From the IMG/VR virus record IMGVR_UViG_3300023176_004969, positions 1 to 27,281 of that record: 27,281 nt of DNA; one strand, given 5' to 3'. The number at the start of each line of letters is the position of its first letter. Position 1 is the first letter of the stretch. The DNA is from a virus. Below, piece by piece: positions 5,613 to 14,500 of the stretch. A model generated the notes under the pieces. That model ran no database searches and was not told where the DNA came from. It worked only from the letters and a program-made list of their open reading frames with translations. The position numbers and the translations under genes are program-made.

Positions 5613-7954
5613 TGACTATAAAACCTAACATGTTGCATCAATTTGCAAGTTTCAACAATGTTTTTACGCTGTCGGTGTTGACAGTGGACGAAGTTAACAT
5701 GCCAGATGAAACATATAGAGTAGGAGAACCTCTTTTACAAATTCTACGCAGCGGCGGCGGCGCAGAAAACAAGATTACAACAGCATATGAAGATGCTATT
5801 GGTAAGAAATTAGAATACTTCATTGATGATGTATCTATTGAAGGACTTATGGTTCCTAACAGTAAAACAAGAACTACAAACGCAACATTTATAGAGTTTA
5901 ATGTTACAGAACCTTATAGTATGGGTTTGTTTTTGCAAACCTTGCAAATTGCTGCTACCACAGCAGGCTATACAAACTATTTGCAAGCACCGTTCTTGTT
6001 AACAGTTGAATTTATTGGTTATGACGATGATGGAGATATACTTGTAGTCGAAGATGGTCGTAATTTGAAAAGAATGTTTCCTTTAAAATTTACAAATGTT
6101 GAATTTAACATTGCAGAAAACGGAACCACATATCAAGTTGAATGTATCCCTTGGAATGAACAGGCATTTTTAGATAATGTTGAACAAACAAAAACAGATT
6201 TAGCATTAAAAGGTAAGACAGTAGTAGAAATACTACAAAACGGCGAACAAAGTTTGACTACAATTATGAATGGTCGTTTTGAAGAACTTAGAAAGGCAAA
6301 TAAACTAAGCACAGCTGATGAGATTGTAATTAGTTTTCCAAATGAATTTGCTACCGGACTTACACCTGCTCAAAGACTTAGTAATAACGATCAAGGTGCT
6401 ACTATGCCTGGTAAAAGCACACGTAAAAAAGGCGGCGGACTATTTGGAAACATTGTAAAAGGCGCTGTTGGAGGTATAATTGGCGGTGCTCTAAGCGGAA
6501 ATAAGAATATAGGACAAAATGCACTAGGTGGAGCACTTGGTGGAGCACTTGGAGGCGGTTTTGCTGGAGGACTCAGCGCAAGCATTGGAGGATTACTTAC
6601 CAGTTTTAAAGAAGGCGATGTAAATGGATTATTTCAAGGTATTACAGGCTTTTTAGGAGCACAAGCACCACAAGATTTTGAAGCATTTATCAGTATGATA
6701 ACAGGACAAGTGTTTACAAAAAGCAGCATTGGCGAAGGACTATCAAAATTATCACAAGCATCTGGTAGTGTTAACAGTTTAGGTAACAATAAAATAATAG
6801 ATGCGTTCCAAGACATGGGACAAGCACCTATGCCCCAAACAGGACAGGTTTATGATAGTAAAAACAAGGTAATGACACGTGGTAAAAACGTAATCAGTCC
6901 TGATGAACGTGTTTTTGCCTTTCCAAGCGGTTCAAAAGTTACTAGAGTAATTGAAGAAGTGGTGCTTACAAGTGAATGGGCAAAAAATGTAAAAGAAAGA
7001 GCTCCAGATGAAAACGGAATGGTTGAATGGTTCAAGATTATCAGCGAAGTTTATATAAAACCTGGTGCACAAGCCGAACAACTAAACGGTGCTCCTGCAC
7101 AAACTTATCATTATAAGATTGTTCCTTATAAAGTTCATACAAGTCACTTTCAAAAACCAACTGATCCTGGGTTAAACTACAATGCATTGCAAGATAAGGT
7201 AGTAAAAGAATACAATTATATCTACACTGGAGAAAGTAAAGATATTCTTAGTTTTGATATTAATATCAATGCTGCATTTTTTACAGCGACAATGGCGGAT
7301 CAAGGTCAAAACAATGTAAGTTTCAAAACAGGTGGCTCACAAATGAAAGTAGTCCAAGATAAAGATGGACAATTGACATTAAATGAACCAACTAGCGCAA
7401 TAAGTTCATCAGGACAGGTTTTGATGGTAGATCAATTGCGTTCTAGCACTCAAGGTGGCGGTGGTGCCGGCATTGATAACAATAAAATTAGAACAGCACG
7501 TATGTTTCATGACATAATTATTAATAGCAATGTAGATTTAGTAAGTTTAGAACTTGAAATACTTGGCGATCCTTATTATGTGTTTGATAGCGGTATGGGA
7601 AATTATACTGCAAAAGATATTGATCAAAATGAAACAGAAAACGGGGATATAGAATATCAAAGAGGTGAAGTTGACATTGTTGTAAACTTTAGAACACCAG
7701 TTGATTATAACGAAAATACTGGAACAATGGATTTTCCAGAAGATACAGTTCCTGTAGATGCATTTAGTGGATTGTATAGGGTTGTTAGTGCTGTAAATAA
7801 TTTTAAAAATGGACGTTTTACACAAAGATTAACACTATTACGTAGACGCAACCAAGAACGTGATATAAAACAAGTTGCAGCACAAGACAAAGCTGTAAAA
7901 GTAAAAGATGCATCACCTGAACAACAAGTTTATAGTCCCTATGGAGCAGGATAA
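5612..7954 (+). CDS. Baseplate hub-like structural protein with a glycine-zipper insert
   Basis: 780 residues. Residues 1-245 are beta-rich, with blocks such as EPYSMGLFLQTLQIAATTAGY (about 99-119), a PFLLTVEFIGYDDDG stretch and FPLKFTNVEF..IPWNE, a style I associate with the hub proteins of marine T4-like phages. Residues 274-332 are a dense Gly/Ala/Leu/Ile segment with GxxxG spacing. The C-terminal part (about 440-780) is beta-rich again, with LEILGDPYYVFDSG and FSGLYRVVSAVNNF, a pattern found in gp27-type hub proteins, followed by LTLLRRRNQE. It lies between gp53 and the gp5-like spike, where a gp27-type partner would be needed, and no separate gp27 gene is visible. The hub role is inference; only structural protein is secure. 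One-base overlaps at both ends. Confidence 0.65.
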   Translation: MTIKPNMLHQFASFNNVFTLSVLTVDEVNMPDETYRVGEPLLQILRSGGGAENKITTAYEDAIGKKLEYFIDDVSIEGLMVPNSKTRTTNATFIEFNVTEPYSMGLFLQTLQIAATTAGYTNYLQAPFLLTVEFIGYDDDGDILVVEDGRNLKRMFPLKFTNVEFNIAENGTTYQVECIPWNEQAFLDNVEQTKTDLALKGKTVVEILQNGEQSLTTIMNGRFEELRKANKLSTADEIVISFPNEFATGLTPAQRLSNNDQGATMPGKSTRKKGGGLFGNIVKGAVGGIIGGALSGNKNIGQNALGGALGGALGGGFAGGLSASIGGLLTSFKEGDVNGLFQGITGFLGAQAPQDFEAFISMITGQVFTKSSIGEGLSKLSQASGSVNSLGNNKIIDAFQDMGQAPMPQTGQVYDSKNKVMTRGKNVISPDERVFAFPSGSKVTRVIEEVVLTSEWAKNVKERAPDENGMVEWFKIISEVYIKPGAQAEQLNGAPAQTYHYKIVPYKVHTSHFQKPTDPGLNYNALQDKVVKEYNYIYTGESKDILSFDININAAFFTATMADQGQNNVSFKTGGSQMKVVQDKDGQLTLNEPTSAISSSGQVLMVDQLRSSTQGGGGAGIDNNKIRTARMFHDIIINSNVDLVSLELEILGDPYYVFDSGMGNYTAKDIDQNETENGDIEYQRGEVDIVVNFRTPVDYNENTGTMDFPEDTVPVDAFSGLYRVVSAVNNFKNGRFTQRLTLLRRRNQERDIKQVAAQDKAVKVKDASPEQQVYSPYGAG
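6527..6550 (+). repeat. 12-base tandem duplication in the glycine zipper
   Basis: GGTGGAGCACTT occurs twice back to back (6527-6538, 6539-6550), each copy encoding Gly-Gly-Ala-Leu. The match is exact at the base level, so it looks like a recent slippage or duplication that lengthened the Gly-rich segment by four residues. Confidence 0.85.
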
Positions 7955-9438
7955 TGGTAGATACAGCAGGTAAAACAGAACATCAACGCACAGCAGACCA
8001 AGGAGTGCAAGAGCGTAATCCTGGACCTTATCTAGCCCGTGTTATTAAACATGCAGATCCTTATTATCTAGGAGGCTTAGAAGTTGAGCTTTTAAAAACT
8101 ACAGAAGCAGGTAATATAGGCGAAACATTAGGTCAAACTACTATAGTTTACTATGCAAGTCCGTTTTACGGTATAACACAGAGTGCAAATATTGGTAAAA
8201 ATGACAAATACAGTGATACACAGAAAAGCTATGGCTTTTGGGCTATTCCTCCTGACCCTGGCAGCTTGGTTCTTGTGACATTTGTTGAAGGAACTAGGGA
8301 ATTTGGATATTGGTTTGCTTGTGTGCCTGAAAAAGGCATGACATATATGGTTCCAGGAGGACAACCAGCAACAGAACAACTTACAGGACAAGTTCCTAGC
8401 GATTTAAAAGGCAAAAGATTGCCTGCAGGCGAATATAACAAGTCAACTACAAAGCCTCAAACCAATAATGTTATAAAATACAAACGTCCTATTAATGATG
8501 ATTTTGTGAATCAGCTTTTAGAGCAAGGATTAGTAGAAGATGACATAAGAGGAATTACTTCTAGTAGTGCGCAACGTGAATTTCCTAGTGCAGTAATAGG
8601 TATTAGCTCACCAGGGCCTGTAGACAAACGTGGCGGATCACCACAAGGCAAGATTGGCTTAAAGGAAAGCCAAGCAACAGTGCATACAAGTCGTTTAGGC
8701 AGTAGCAGTTTTGTTATTGATGATGGAGATGACAAATTAATACGCAAAGGATCACCTGAAGATACACCTTATGAGTATGTTAACAAAGAAGCAAGCGGTA
8801 AAGGTGGAGATGTAACAAGGCCACACAACGAATTAATACGTTTACGCACTAGAACTGGCGCACAAATATTAATGCACACCAGTGAAGATCTAATTTATAT
8901 CAACAACAGCAGAGGAACATGTTGGCTAGAAATGTCTAGCAATGGTAAACTTGATGTTTATGCACAAGACAGCATAAGTTTTCATACTGAAGTTGACATG
9001 AATTTTGTTGCAGATAGAGATATTAATTTTGAAGCTGGTAGAAACATTAATATGATTGTTAATGAATCGATATTTCAATCAGCTGGACAAAACTTAGAAG
9101 TAAAAGTTGGTGTAGACGGCAAAATACACGCTGGTGTTTCCTTGCAAACACTTAGTGGAGAGGACACTATTGTAACAGCAGGCGGCACAGTGTGGATTGA
9201 TGGTGGACCTGATGTTCAACTTAATGGCGGTAATGCAGCAGAAGCAGCACTAAAAGCACATTTTCCACAACGTGTTCCACAACATGAACCTTGGAATGGA
9301 CATGAAAACTGGAATCCACCTGAAGTAGAACCAGAAAAAACAGATTCAGTAAATGTAACAGAAAGCCAAGATATACATCCTGAAGATAGGACTGTGCAAA
9401 CTGACAGAACAATAATGAACGACTTGGGCAAGGAGTAA
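7954..9438 (+). CDS. gp5: gp5-like central spike (OB-fold plus beta-helix, no lysozyme seen)
   Basis: 494 residues. The start (about 24-130) is an OB-fold spike domain of the gp5/VgrG kind: GPYLARVIKHADPYYLGGLEV, then YGFWAIPPDPGSLVLVTFVEG and FGYWFACVP. After a linker, residues about 300-430 are short strands repeating around RTRTGAQILMHTSED, NSRGTCWLEMSS, DVYAQDSISFHT and VDMNFVADRDINFEAG, the pattern of a trimeric beta-helix needle. T4 gp5 (575 residues) has a lysozyme domain between these parts; I find no glutamate-plus-aspartate lysozyme core here. The end has clustered histidines (His436, His444, His450 in an HEPW..HEN context). Function inferred: membrane-piercing spike on the hub, with the preceding gene as likely partner. 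The stop is four bases before the next gene. Confidence 0.82.
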   Translation: MVDTAGKTEHQRTADQGVQERNPGPYLARVIKHADPYYLGGLEVELLKTTEAGNIGETLGQTTIVYYASPFYGITQSANIGKNDKYSDTQKSYGFWAIPPDPGSLVLVTFVEGTREFGYWFACVPEKGMTYMVPGGQPATEQLTGQVPSDLKGKRLPAGEYNKSTTKPQTNNVIKYKRPINDDFVNQLLEQGLVEDDIRGITSSSAQREFPSAVIGISSPGPVDKRGGSPQGKIGLKESQATVHTSRLGSSSFVIDDGDDKLIRKGSPEDTPYEYVNKEASGKGGDVTRPHNELIRLRTRTGAQILMHTSEDLIYINNSRGTCWLEMSSNGKLDVYAQDSISFHTEVDMNFVADRDINFEAGRNINMIVNESIFQSAGQNLEVKVGVDGKIHAGVSLQTLSGEDTIVTAGGTVWIDGGPDVQLNGGNAAEAALKAHFPQRVPQHEPWNGHENWNPPEVEPEKTDSVNVTESQDIHPEDRTVQTDRTIMNDLGKE

Positions 9439-9442
9439 AACT

Positions 9443-11011
9443 ATGACGGGGGCAGTAGTATCAGATAAAACAACACCGCAGCAATATTTGCAAAGTAGAG
9501 CTCTTGATGCACAACGGAGATTGGTTGAAGGTGATTTACCAGGGTTTGCTGAAGATATTTCTCGCACATGGGCAGTTACAGCCAATGGAATAAGTCAAGC
9601 AGGTGCAGCAAATAAATTTGTTAGTGGTGCAACTGTAGCAAGTATATCATCTGCTGTGCAAGACATTAGTGTTTCGTTGTCTATCAAAGATAATTTAATA
9701 GTTGGCGGTATAGCAGGTGCATTAAATGGTGGATTAAAAGGTGCTATTGAAGGTGGATTGAACAGTGCTTTGAATGCAGCTATAGCTCAAAGCGGCATAG
9801 CCGATCAATTGAATAGTGTTGCAGGACAATTAGGTGTAAATTTACCAGCAGTTCCAGGACTTCCTGCCTTAGGTGGCAGCAGTATAAGCGGTGCAAGTGG
9901 TGGAGCAGCAGCCGCAGCAAGAGCAGGTGTTACACGATCAGGAACAATACCTACAGATTCGCCTGCTGCTGCAAGAACCAGCATACAAGATCCTACACAA
10001 GCAGATGTTGAAATTACAGTTGATAGCTTTTTACAAGGACTACAAGGAAGTTTAAGTAGTCTTGCTCAAGGAATAGGCGGATTACTTGGCGGCGCAATGC
10101 AGCAATTAATGAGCAGCACAGCTCTTAGTGGTGCGTTAGGTGGACTAATGAACGGGCTAAGTGAAGGACTAGGAAAAGCACTAGGTGGATTAGCAAATGC
10201 ATTAGGTGATGCAGCAAATGGTATTATGACTGGATTAGGAAATGCTATAAAAAGCATACCAGGTGTAGGTCCTGTTTTAAGTAATATGACAAATGCAATC
10301 GGAGATTTTGCCGGAAATATTAGTAAAGGCTTTGATAATTTACCACAAGGTGTGCAAGCAGGTGTAAATGGTGCTATAGCAGCCACTGGTGCTGCTTTGT
10401 TAAACAAAACAAACATCGGATTGCCAAAAATATCTCCGGCTATAGCAGGAACCGTAGTTGCTTCTTTAACAATGGCAGATAATCCTGCTGCCCAACTAAG
10501 GCAAATTGCATCTACTGCAAAAGAAGTTGATAGAAAAACATTTCCTGAAACTAGAGATCCAAGATTTGCAAATATTGCCAGTGCTGCAACAAAAGCAGCT
10601 AAAGAAATGGAAAAGAATATTAGAAGAAATGACGACGGTGATTTCCAAATGAATAGAAATCCAGAAAGAGCAGAATCAAATATTCAAAAGACACAAGTAA
10701 TAACCAATGGTGCAATTACGCCAACTACAAATACATTTGTTGATAACCTAAATAGTATACAATTACAAAGTTATGAAACCTATGCCAGAATTTTAAATGG
10801 TAAATTTGCATCCTACGGAGGCGATGCACAAATACTTGCCAATCAAGCATATAGAGAATACATTGAATTTGAGCAATTAGTTTCGCCAGAAACAAAAGCA
10901 TTTGTTCTTGAAATTAAAAACACCGATGCCAAGTTAATCAAATCACTTGCAGACAGATTCTTATTGTTCTATCGCAGCAGTAAGAGTCGGTATACCGCAA
11001 AAGGACTGTAA
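9443..11011 (+). CDS. Gly/Ala-rich tail protein, unknown role (candidate tape measure)
   Basis: 522 residues, not assigned to a family. Two long Gly/Ala/Leu stretches (about 85-140 and 195-310) have GxxxG-type spacing and could be membrane-active or tightly packed helices. Residues about 330-430 are polar and helical, and the end (about 430-522) is a compact helical region with aromatic residues (FLLFYRSS). No signal peptide, and no enzyme motif was found. AGGAG seven bases before the ATG supports the start. It lies between the spike and gp25. T4 gp29, the 590-residue hub and tape-measure protein, has no obvious counterpart elsewhere in this window, so this gene or the 780-residue hub-like gene may do that job. 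That is a hypothesis from size, composition and place only. Confidence 0.6.
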   Translation: MTGAVVSDKTTPQQYLQSRALDAQRRLVEGDLPGFAEDISRTWAVTANGISQAGAANKFVSGATVASISSAVQDISVSLSIKDNLIVGGIAGALNGGLKGAIEGGLNSALNAAIAQSGIADQLNSVAGQLGVNLPAVPGLPALGGSSISGASGGAAAAARAGVTRSGTIPTDSPAAARTSIQDPTQADVEITVDSFLQGLQGSLSSLAQGIGGLLGGAMQQLMSSTALSGALGGLMNGLSEGLGKALGGLANALGDAANGIMTGLGNAIKSIPGVGPVLSNMTNAIGDFAGNISKGFDNLPQGVQAGVNGAIAATGAALLNKTNIGLPKISPAIAGTVVASLTMADNPAAQLRQIASTAKEVDRKTFPETRDPRFANIASAATKAAKEMEKNIRRNDDGDFQMNRNPERAESNIQKTQVITNGAITPTTNTFVDNLNSIQLQSYETYARILNGKFASYGGDAQILANQAYREYIEFEQLVSPETKAFVLEIKNTDAKLIKSLADRFLLFYRSSKSRYTAKGL

Positions 11012-11023
11012 GGTAAATACGTT

Positions 11024-11467
11024 ATGGCTACTAACGACAAACCATTATATAAAAATATCACAGTAAGAGCGGCAAACGACGACGATACACCTGTGACAAG
11101 TAAAAAGTATAGAGGTATAAGCACAGTTAACCCAAATACAGGCAGCTTCAATCTCTACGATATTAGTTTGATAAAGCAAGATATTGTAAATCATTTTCAT
11201 ATACGCCAGGGAGAAAAACTCGAAAATCCTACATTTGGAACAATTATTTGGGACATTTTATTTGAACCTCTTACTGATGGGTTAAGAGACGCTATTATAC
11301 AAAATGTCACAGAAATAATAAATTATGATCCTCGTGTAAGCGTAGATAGTGTAACTGTAGATTCATATGAAAGTGGCATTCAAATTGATTGCTCGCTAAC
11401 TTACTTAACATACAGTATAAGTGAAACTATGCGATTGAAATTTGATCAAAGTGCCGGACTAATTTAA
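11024..11467 (+). CDS. gp25: gp25 baseplate wedge protein
   Basis: 147 residues (T4 gp25 has 132). It forms part of the inner wedge and links baseplate to sheath. The family pattern is clear: DISLIKQDI..H (46-59), GEKLENPTFGT (63-73), LFEP (79-82), and NYDPRV (100-105), the equivalent of the EPR core motif with Asp for Glu. The first 40 residues are a polar extension. TAAGG at 11009-11013 serves as the ribosome-binding site ten bases before the ATG. The stop codon is inside a perfect 16-base palindrome that precedes gp6. Confidence 0.93.
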   Translation: MATNDKPLYKNITVRAANDDDTPVTSKKYRGISTVNPNTGSFNLYDISLIKQDIVNHFHIRQGEKLENPTFGTIIWDILFEPLTDGLRDAIIQNVTEIINYDPRVSVDSVTVDSYESGIQIDCSLTYLTYSISETMRLKFDQSAGLI

Positions 11468-11479
11468 GTGCGCACTTAA
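11464..11479. other. Perfect 16-base palindrome in the gp25-gp6 gap
   Basis: TTAAGTGCGCACTTAA reads the same on both strands and includes the gp25 stop codon. As RNA it could fold as a six-pair stem with a GCGC loop, too weak and lacking a U-tract for a clear terminator. It lies nine bases before the late octamer of gp6, so it could be a protein site or an RNA-processing hairpin, or chance. Confidence 0.7.
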
Positions 11480-11487
11480 TTAAATCA

Positions 11488-11495
11488 CATAAATA
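11488..11495 (+). promoter_or_regulatory. Late promoter octamer before gp6
   Basis: CATAAATA differs from T4 TATAAATA only at the first base. It is 23 bases before the gp6 ATG, with GAGGA (11505-11509) between. The gap of about 50 bases here is the largest in the rightward operon, so a separate late start for gp6 and the giant gene is plausible. Confidence 0.7.
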
Positions 11496-11518
11496 TTACA
11501 AAGCGAGGACAGTGCAAA

Positions 11519-14500
11519 ATGTCAAGTACAGAACGTCAAAATAGACTTCTCTTAGCAGAAGATTGGAAAACGATATATCAGAGTTTTAAATACGCTGATT
11601 TTCAAAGTTATGATTTCGACAACCTACGTCGAACAATGATTAGTTATATACGTCAAAATTATCCTGAAGATTTTAACGACTATATTGAAAGCAGTGAATA
11701 TCTTGCACTGATTGACCTTATTGCTTTCCTTGGACAAAACCTTGCTTTCCGCACTGACCTAAACGCACGAGAAAACTTTATAGAAATTGCTGAACGTAGA
11801 GAAAGTATTCTCCGTTTAGCTCGTTTAATTAGTTATAATCCAAAAAGAAACCAAGCAGCAAATGGATTATTAAAAATTGAGAGTATTAGCTCAACCGAAG
11901 ATGTTGTAGATAGTAACGGAAATAACCTTGCAAACCAAAGTATTATTTGGAACGACGGGACTAATCCAAATTGGTATGAACAATTTATAAAAATATTAAA
12001 CGCAGCATTACCAGTTAATACTGCTTTTGGACGTCCTATCAAAAAAGCAACTATAAACGGTGTTGTTACAGAGCAATATAGATTTAATGGAATAAACACT
12101 GATATTCCTAGCTTTACATTTAGCAAGCAAATTAACAGTGTGAGCACTCAATTTGAAATTGTTAGCACCGGTATTGATACTGATACTAATTCTTTGGTAG
12201 AAGAAGATCCGTTACCTGGTAACAAAATGGCTTTTGTTTATAGAGATAACGGTCAAGGTGCTGGATCTAATAATAGCGGATTTTTTATGCATTTTAGGCA
12301 AGGTGTTTTAAAAAATAATACTTTTGCAATTACAAATAATGCACCAAACACTGTGGTAAACATTGACACAGATAACATAAATGATAGCGATGTATGGCTT
12401 TATAAATTAGATAAACAAAACAATGAAGAATCGTTGTGGACAAAAGTTGATGCTGTAGAAGGTAATAATGTAATTTATAACAGTGTCTCTAAAGGTATAC
12501 GTGACATATATGCAATTCAAACAAGAATAGAAGATAGAATTAGTCTAATATTTGCTGATGGTGTTTTTGGAAATATTCCAAAAGGTAGTTTTAAGGTATA
12601 TTACAGAACAAGTAAAAATTTAGATTTTAGAATTAATCCATCTGATCTAATTGGTATAAATGTTCAAATTCCATATGTAGATAGAAGCAACAAAGAACAA
12701 ACACTTAATTTAGTATTAGAACTAAAAAGTGTTGTTGAAAATAGTTCAACAAGCGAAACAAATGAAAGTATTAAAAGTGTTGCACCTAGCACATATTATA
12801 CACAAAACAGATTAATTACAGGTGAAGATTATAATATCGGAACATTAGGTATTAATCAACAAATAATTAAAACAAAAGCAATAAACCGCACCAGTAGTGG
12901 TATAAGCAGATATTATGATTTAAGAGATGCAACAGGAAAATACAGCAATACGTTGATGTATGGAAATGATGGTGTTTTATTTGCTGAAGAATTTAACGAA
13001 CTAGATAGTTTTGAATTTGCTACAAAAACTGATATTGAAGCAGCTATTAATAATTTAATAATTCCAAAAATTAAAACTGCAAACATTAAAAATTATTATT
13101 ACGAAAAATTTCCAAGAAATACAAGTATTGCAAATTTAAACATAACATGGAATCAAACAACAACAGGAACAAATATTTCTACAGGATATTTTACTGACCT
13201 ATATACCTTACCTGTTGTTGTTAGTTCATTTACACAAGGTTTGCCAAAATACATCGAACCTGAAGCATTGATTAAATTTGCTCCTCCAGCAGGTTTTTAC
13301 TTCGACAAAGATAATGCACTGAAAGAAGGCACCCCAAGTGTTGCTGGTGATAGAACTTATATTTGGAGCAAGGTGATAAGTGTTGACGAAGATGGCACAG
13401 TAATTGATGCCGATACTGGACTAGGTCCTATAGTGTTCAATGACGTAATTCCAAATGGTGTAACTGTTGCTGAAATTATTTCTCCTATTGTTGGAGCATT
13501 GACAGGTGATGTTACAGTGCAACTTGTTGATCAAGTTTTTGCATACAAAACATTTGGATTGAGATACGATGTTGATGCTAGACAATGGAAACTAGTTTTA
13601 AATACAAATTTAAATGCAAATAGCGATTTTAGTTTAGGTAAACAAGGTGATAATACTAATCAACAATTAGATGCAAGTTGGCTTTTGCTGTTCGAAACCA
13701 ATGGCGAAAAGTATACAATGACAACACGTTCGTATCGATATGTTTTTGAAAGTGACGATCAGATACGTTTTTATCATGATAGCACGGATAGGATATATGA
13801 TAGTAAAACAGGAAAAATTGTTAAAGATTCGATAACTGTGTTGAGTAACAACAATCAGCCTGACAGTTTAAATGCATTTACAGTAGATTGGCCTTGGCAA
13901 GTTGTTAAAGAATATAGAGATGCCGACGGCTATATTGATAACAAAAAACTTGAAGTTGGATTTTTTGATAGCGACGATGACGGAGTTGTTGATGACCCTG
14001 ATACTTTTAGAAATATAATTCAACCAACTGTATCTCCTACCACAAAATATATATTTGCTAAAAAATATACTAGAAATGGCACCGAAGTTTATGATTATAT
14101 TAATGCTGAATCTGAAAATATAGTTGTTCCAGCATTAGGAGATCCTAATGCTATTACATCATATGCTGATGGCACCATAATATATAATTGGAAAAAAGAT
14201 ATTTTTTATACAGTAAATCTAACATCTAATCAATTTGAGTTAAACACAAATTACAAAGTTTATACAGGTAGAGATAACATAAAATTTGGATATAGTCATG
14301 CTGCTAACGAAAATCGCAGAATAGACCCAAGTAGTTCAAATATTATGGATGTTTATATATTAACTAAGTCTTATGATACAAACTATAGGAAATCATTAAA
14401 TGGAGAAATTACCGATGTGGTATTACCTCCTAGTAGCGATAGTTTATTTCAAAGTTATGGAGCAGACATTGCTCAAATTAAAAGTATCAGCGACGAAGTA

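Noticed and set aside
6391-6585. Minus-strand proline-rich frame opposite the glycine zipper
   Set aside because: Same shadow effect; proline runs are the complement of the glycine codons.
10066-10416. 116-codon minus-strand frame opposite the Gly/Ala-rich gene
   Set aside because: Pro/Ala/Phe-rich shadow created by Gly- and Ala-rich codons on the other strand; no start signal.
11012-11019. GGTAAATA before gp25 as a late promoter
   Set aside because: It ends only four bases before the ATG, so transcription would begin inside the gene; the sequence is better explained as part of the ribosome-binding region.
11464-11487. Palindrome as a rho-independent terminator
   Set aside because: The stem is short and AT-rich at its ends and there is no following T-tract; calling it a terminator would go beyond the sequence.
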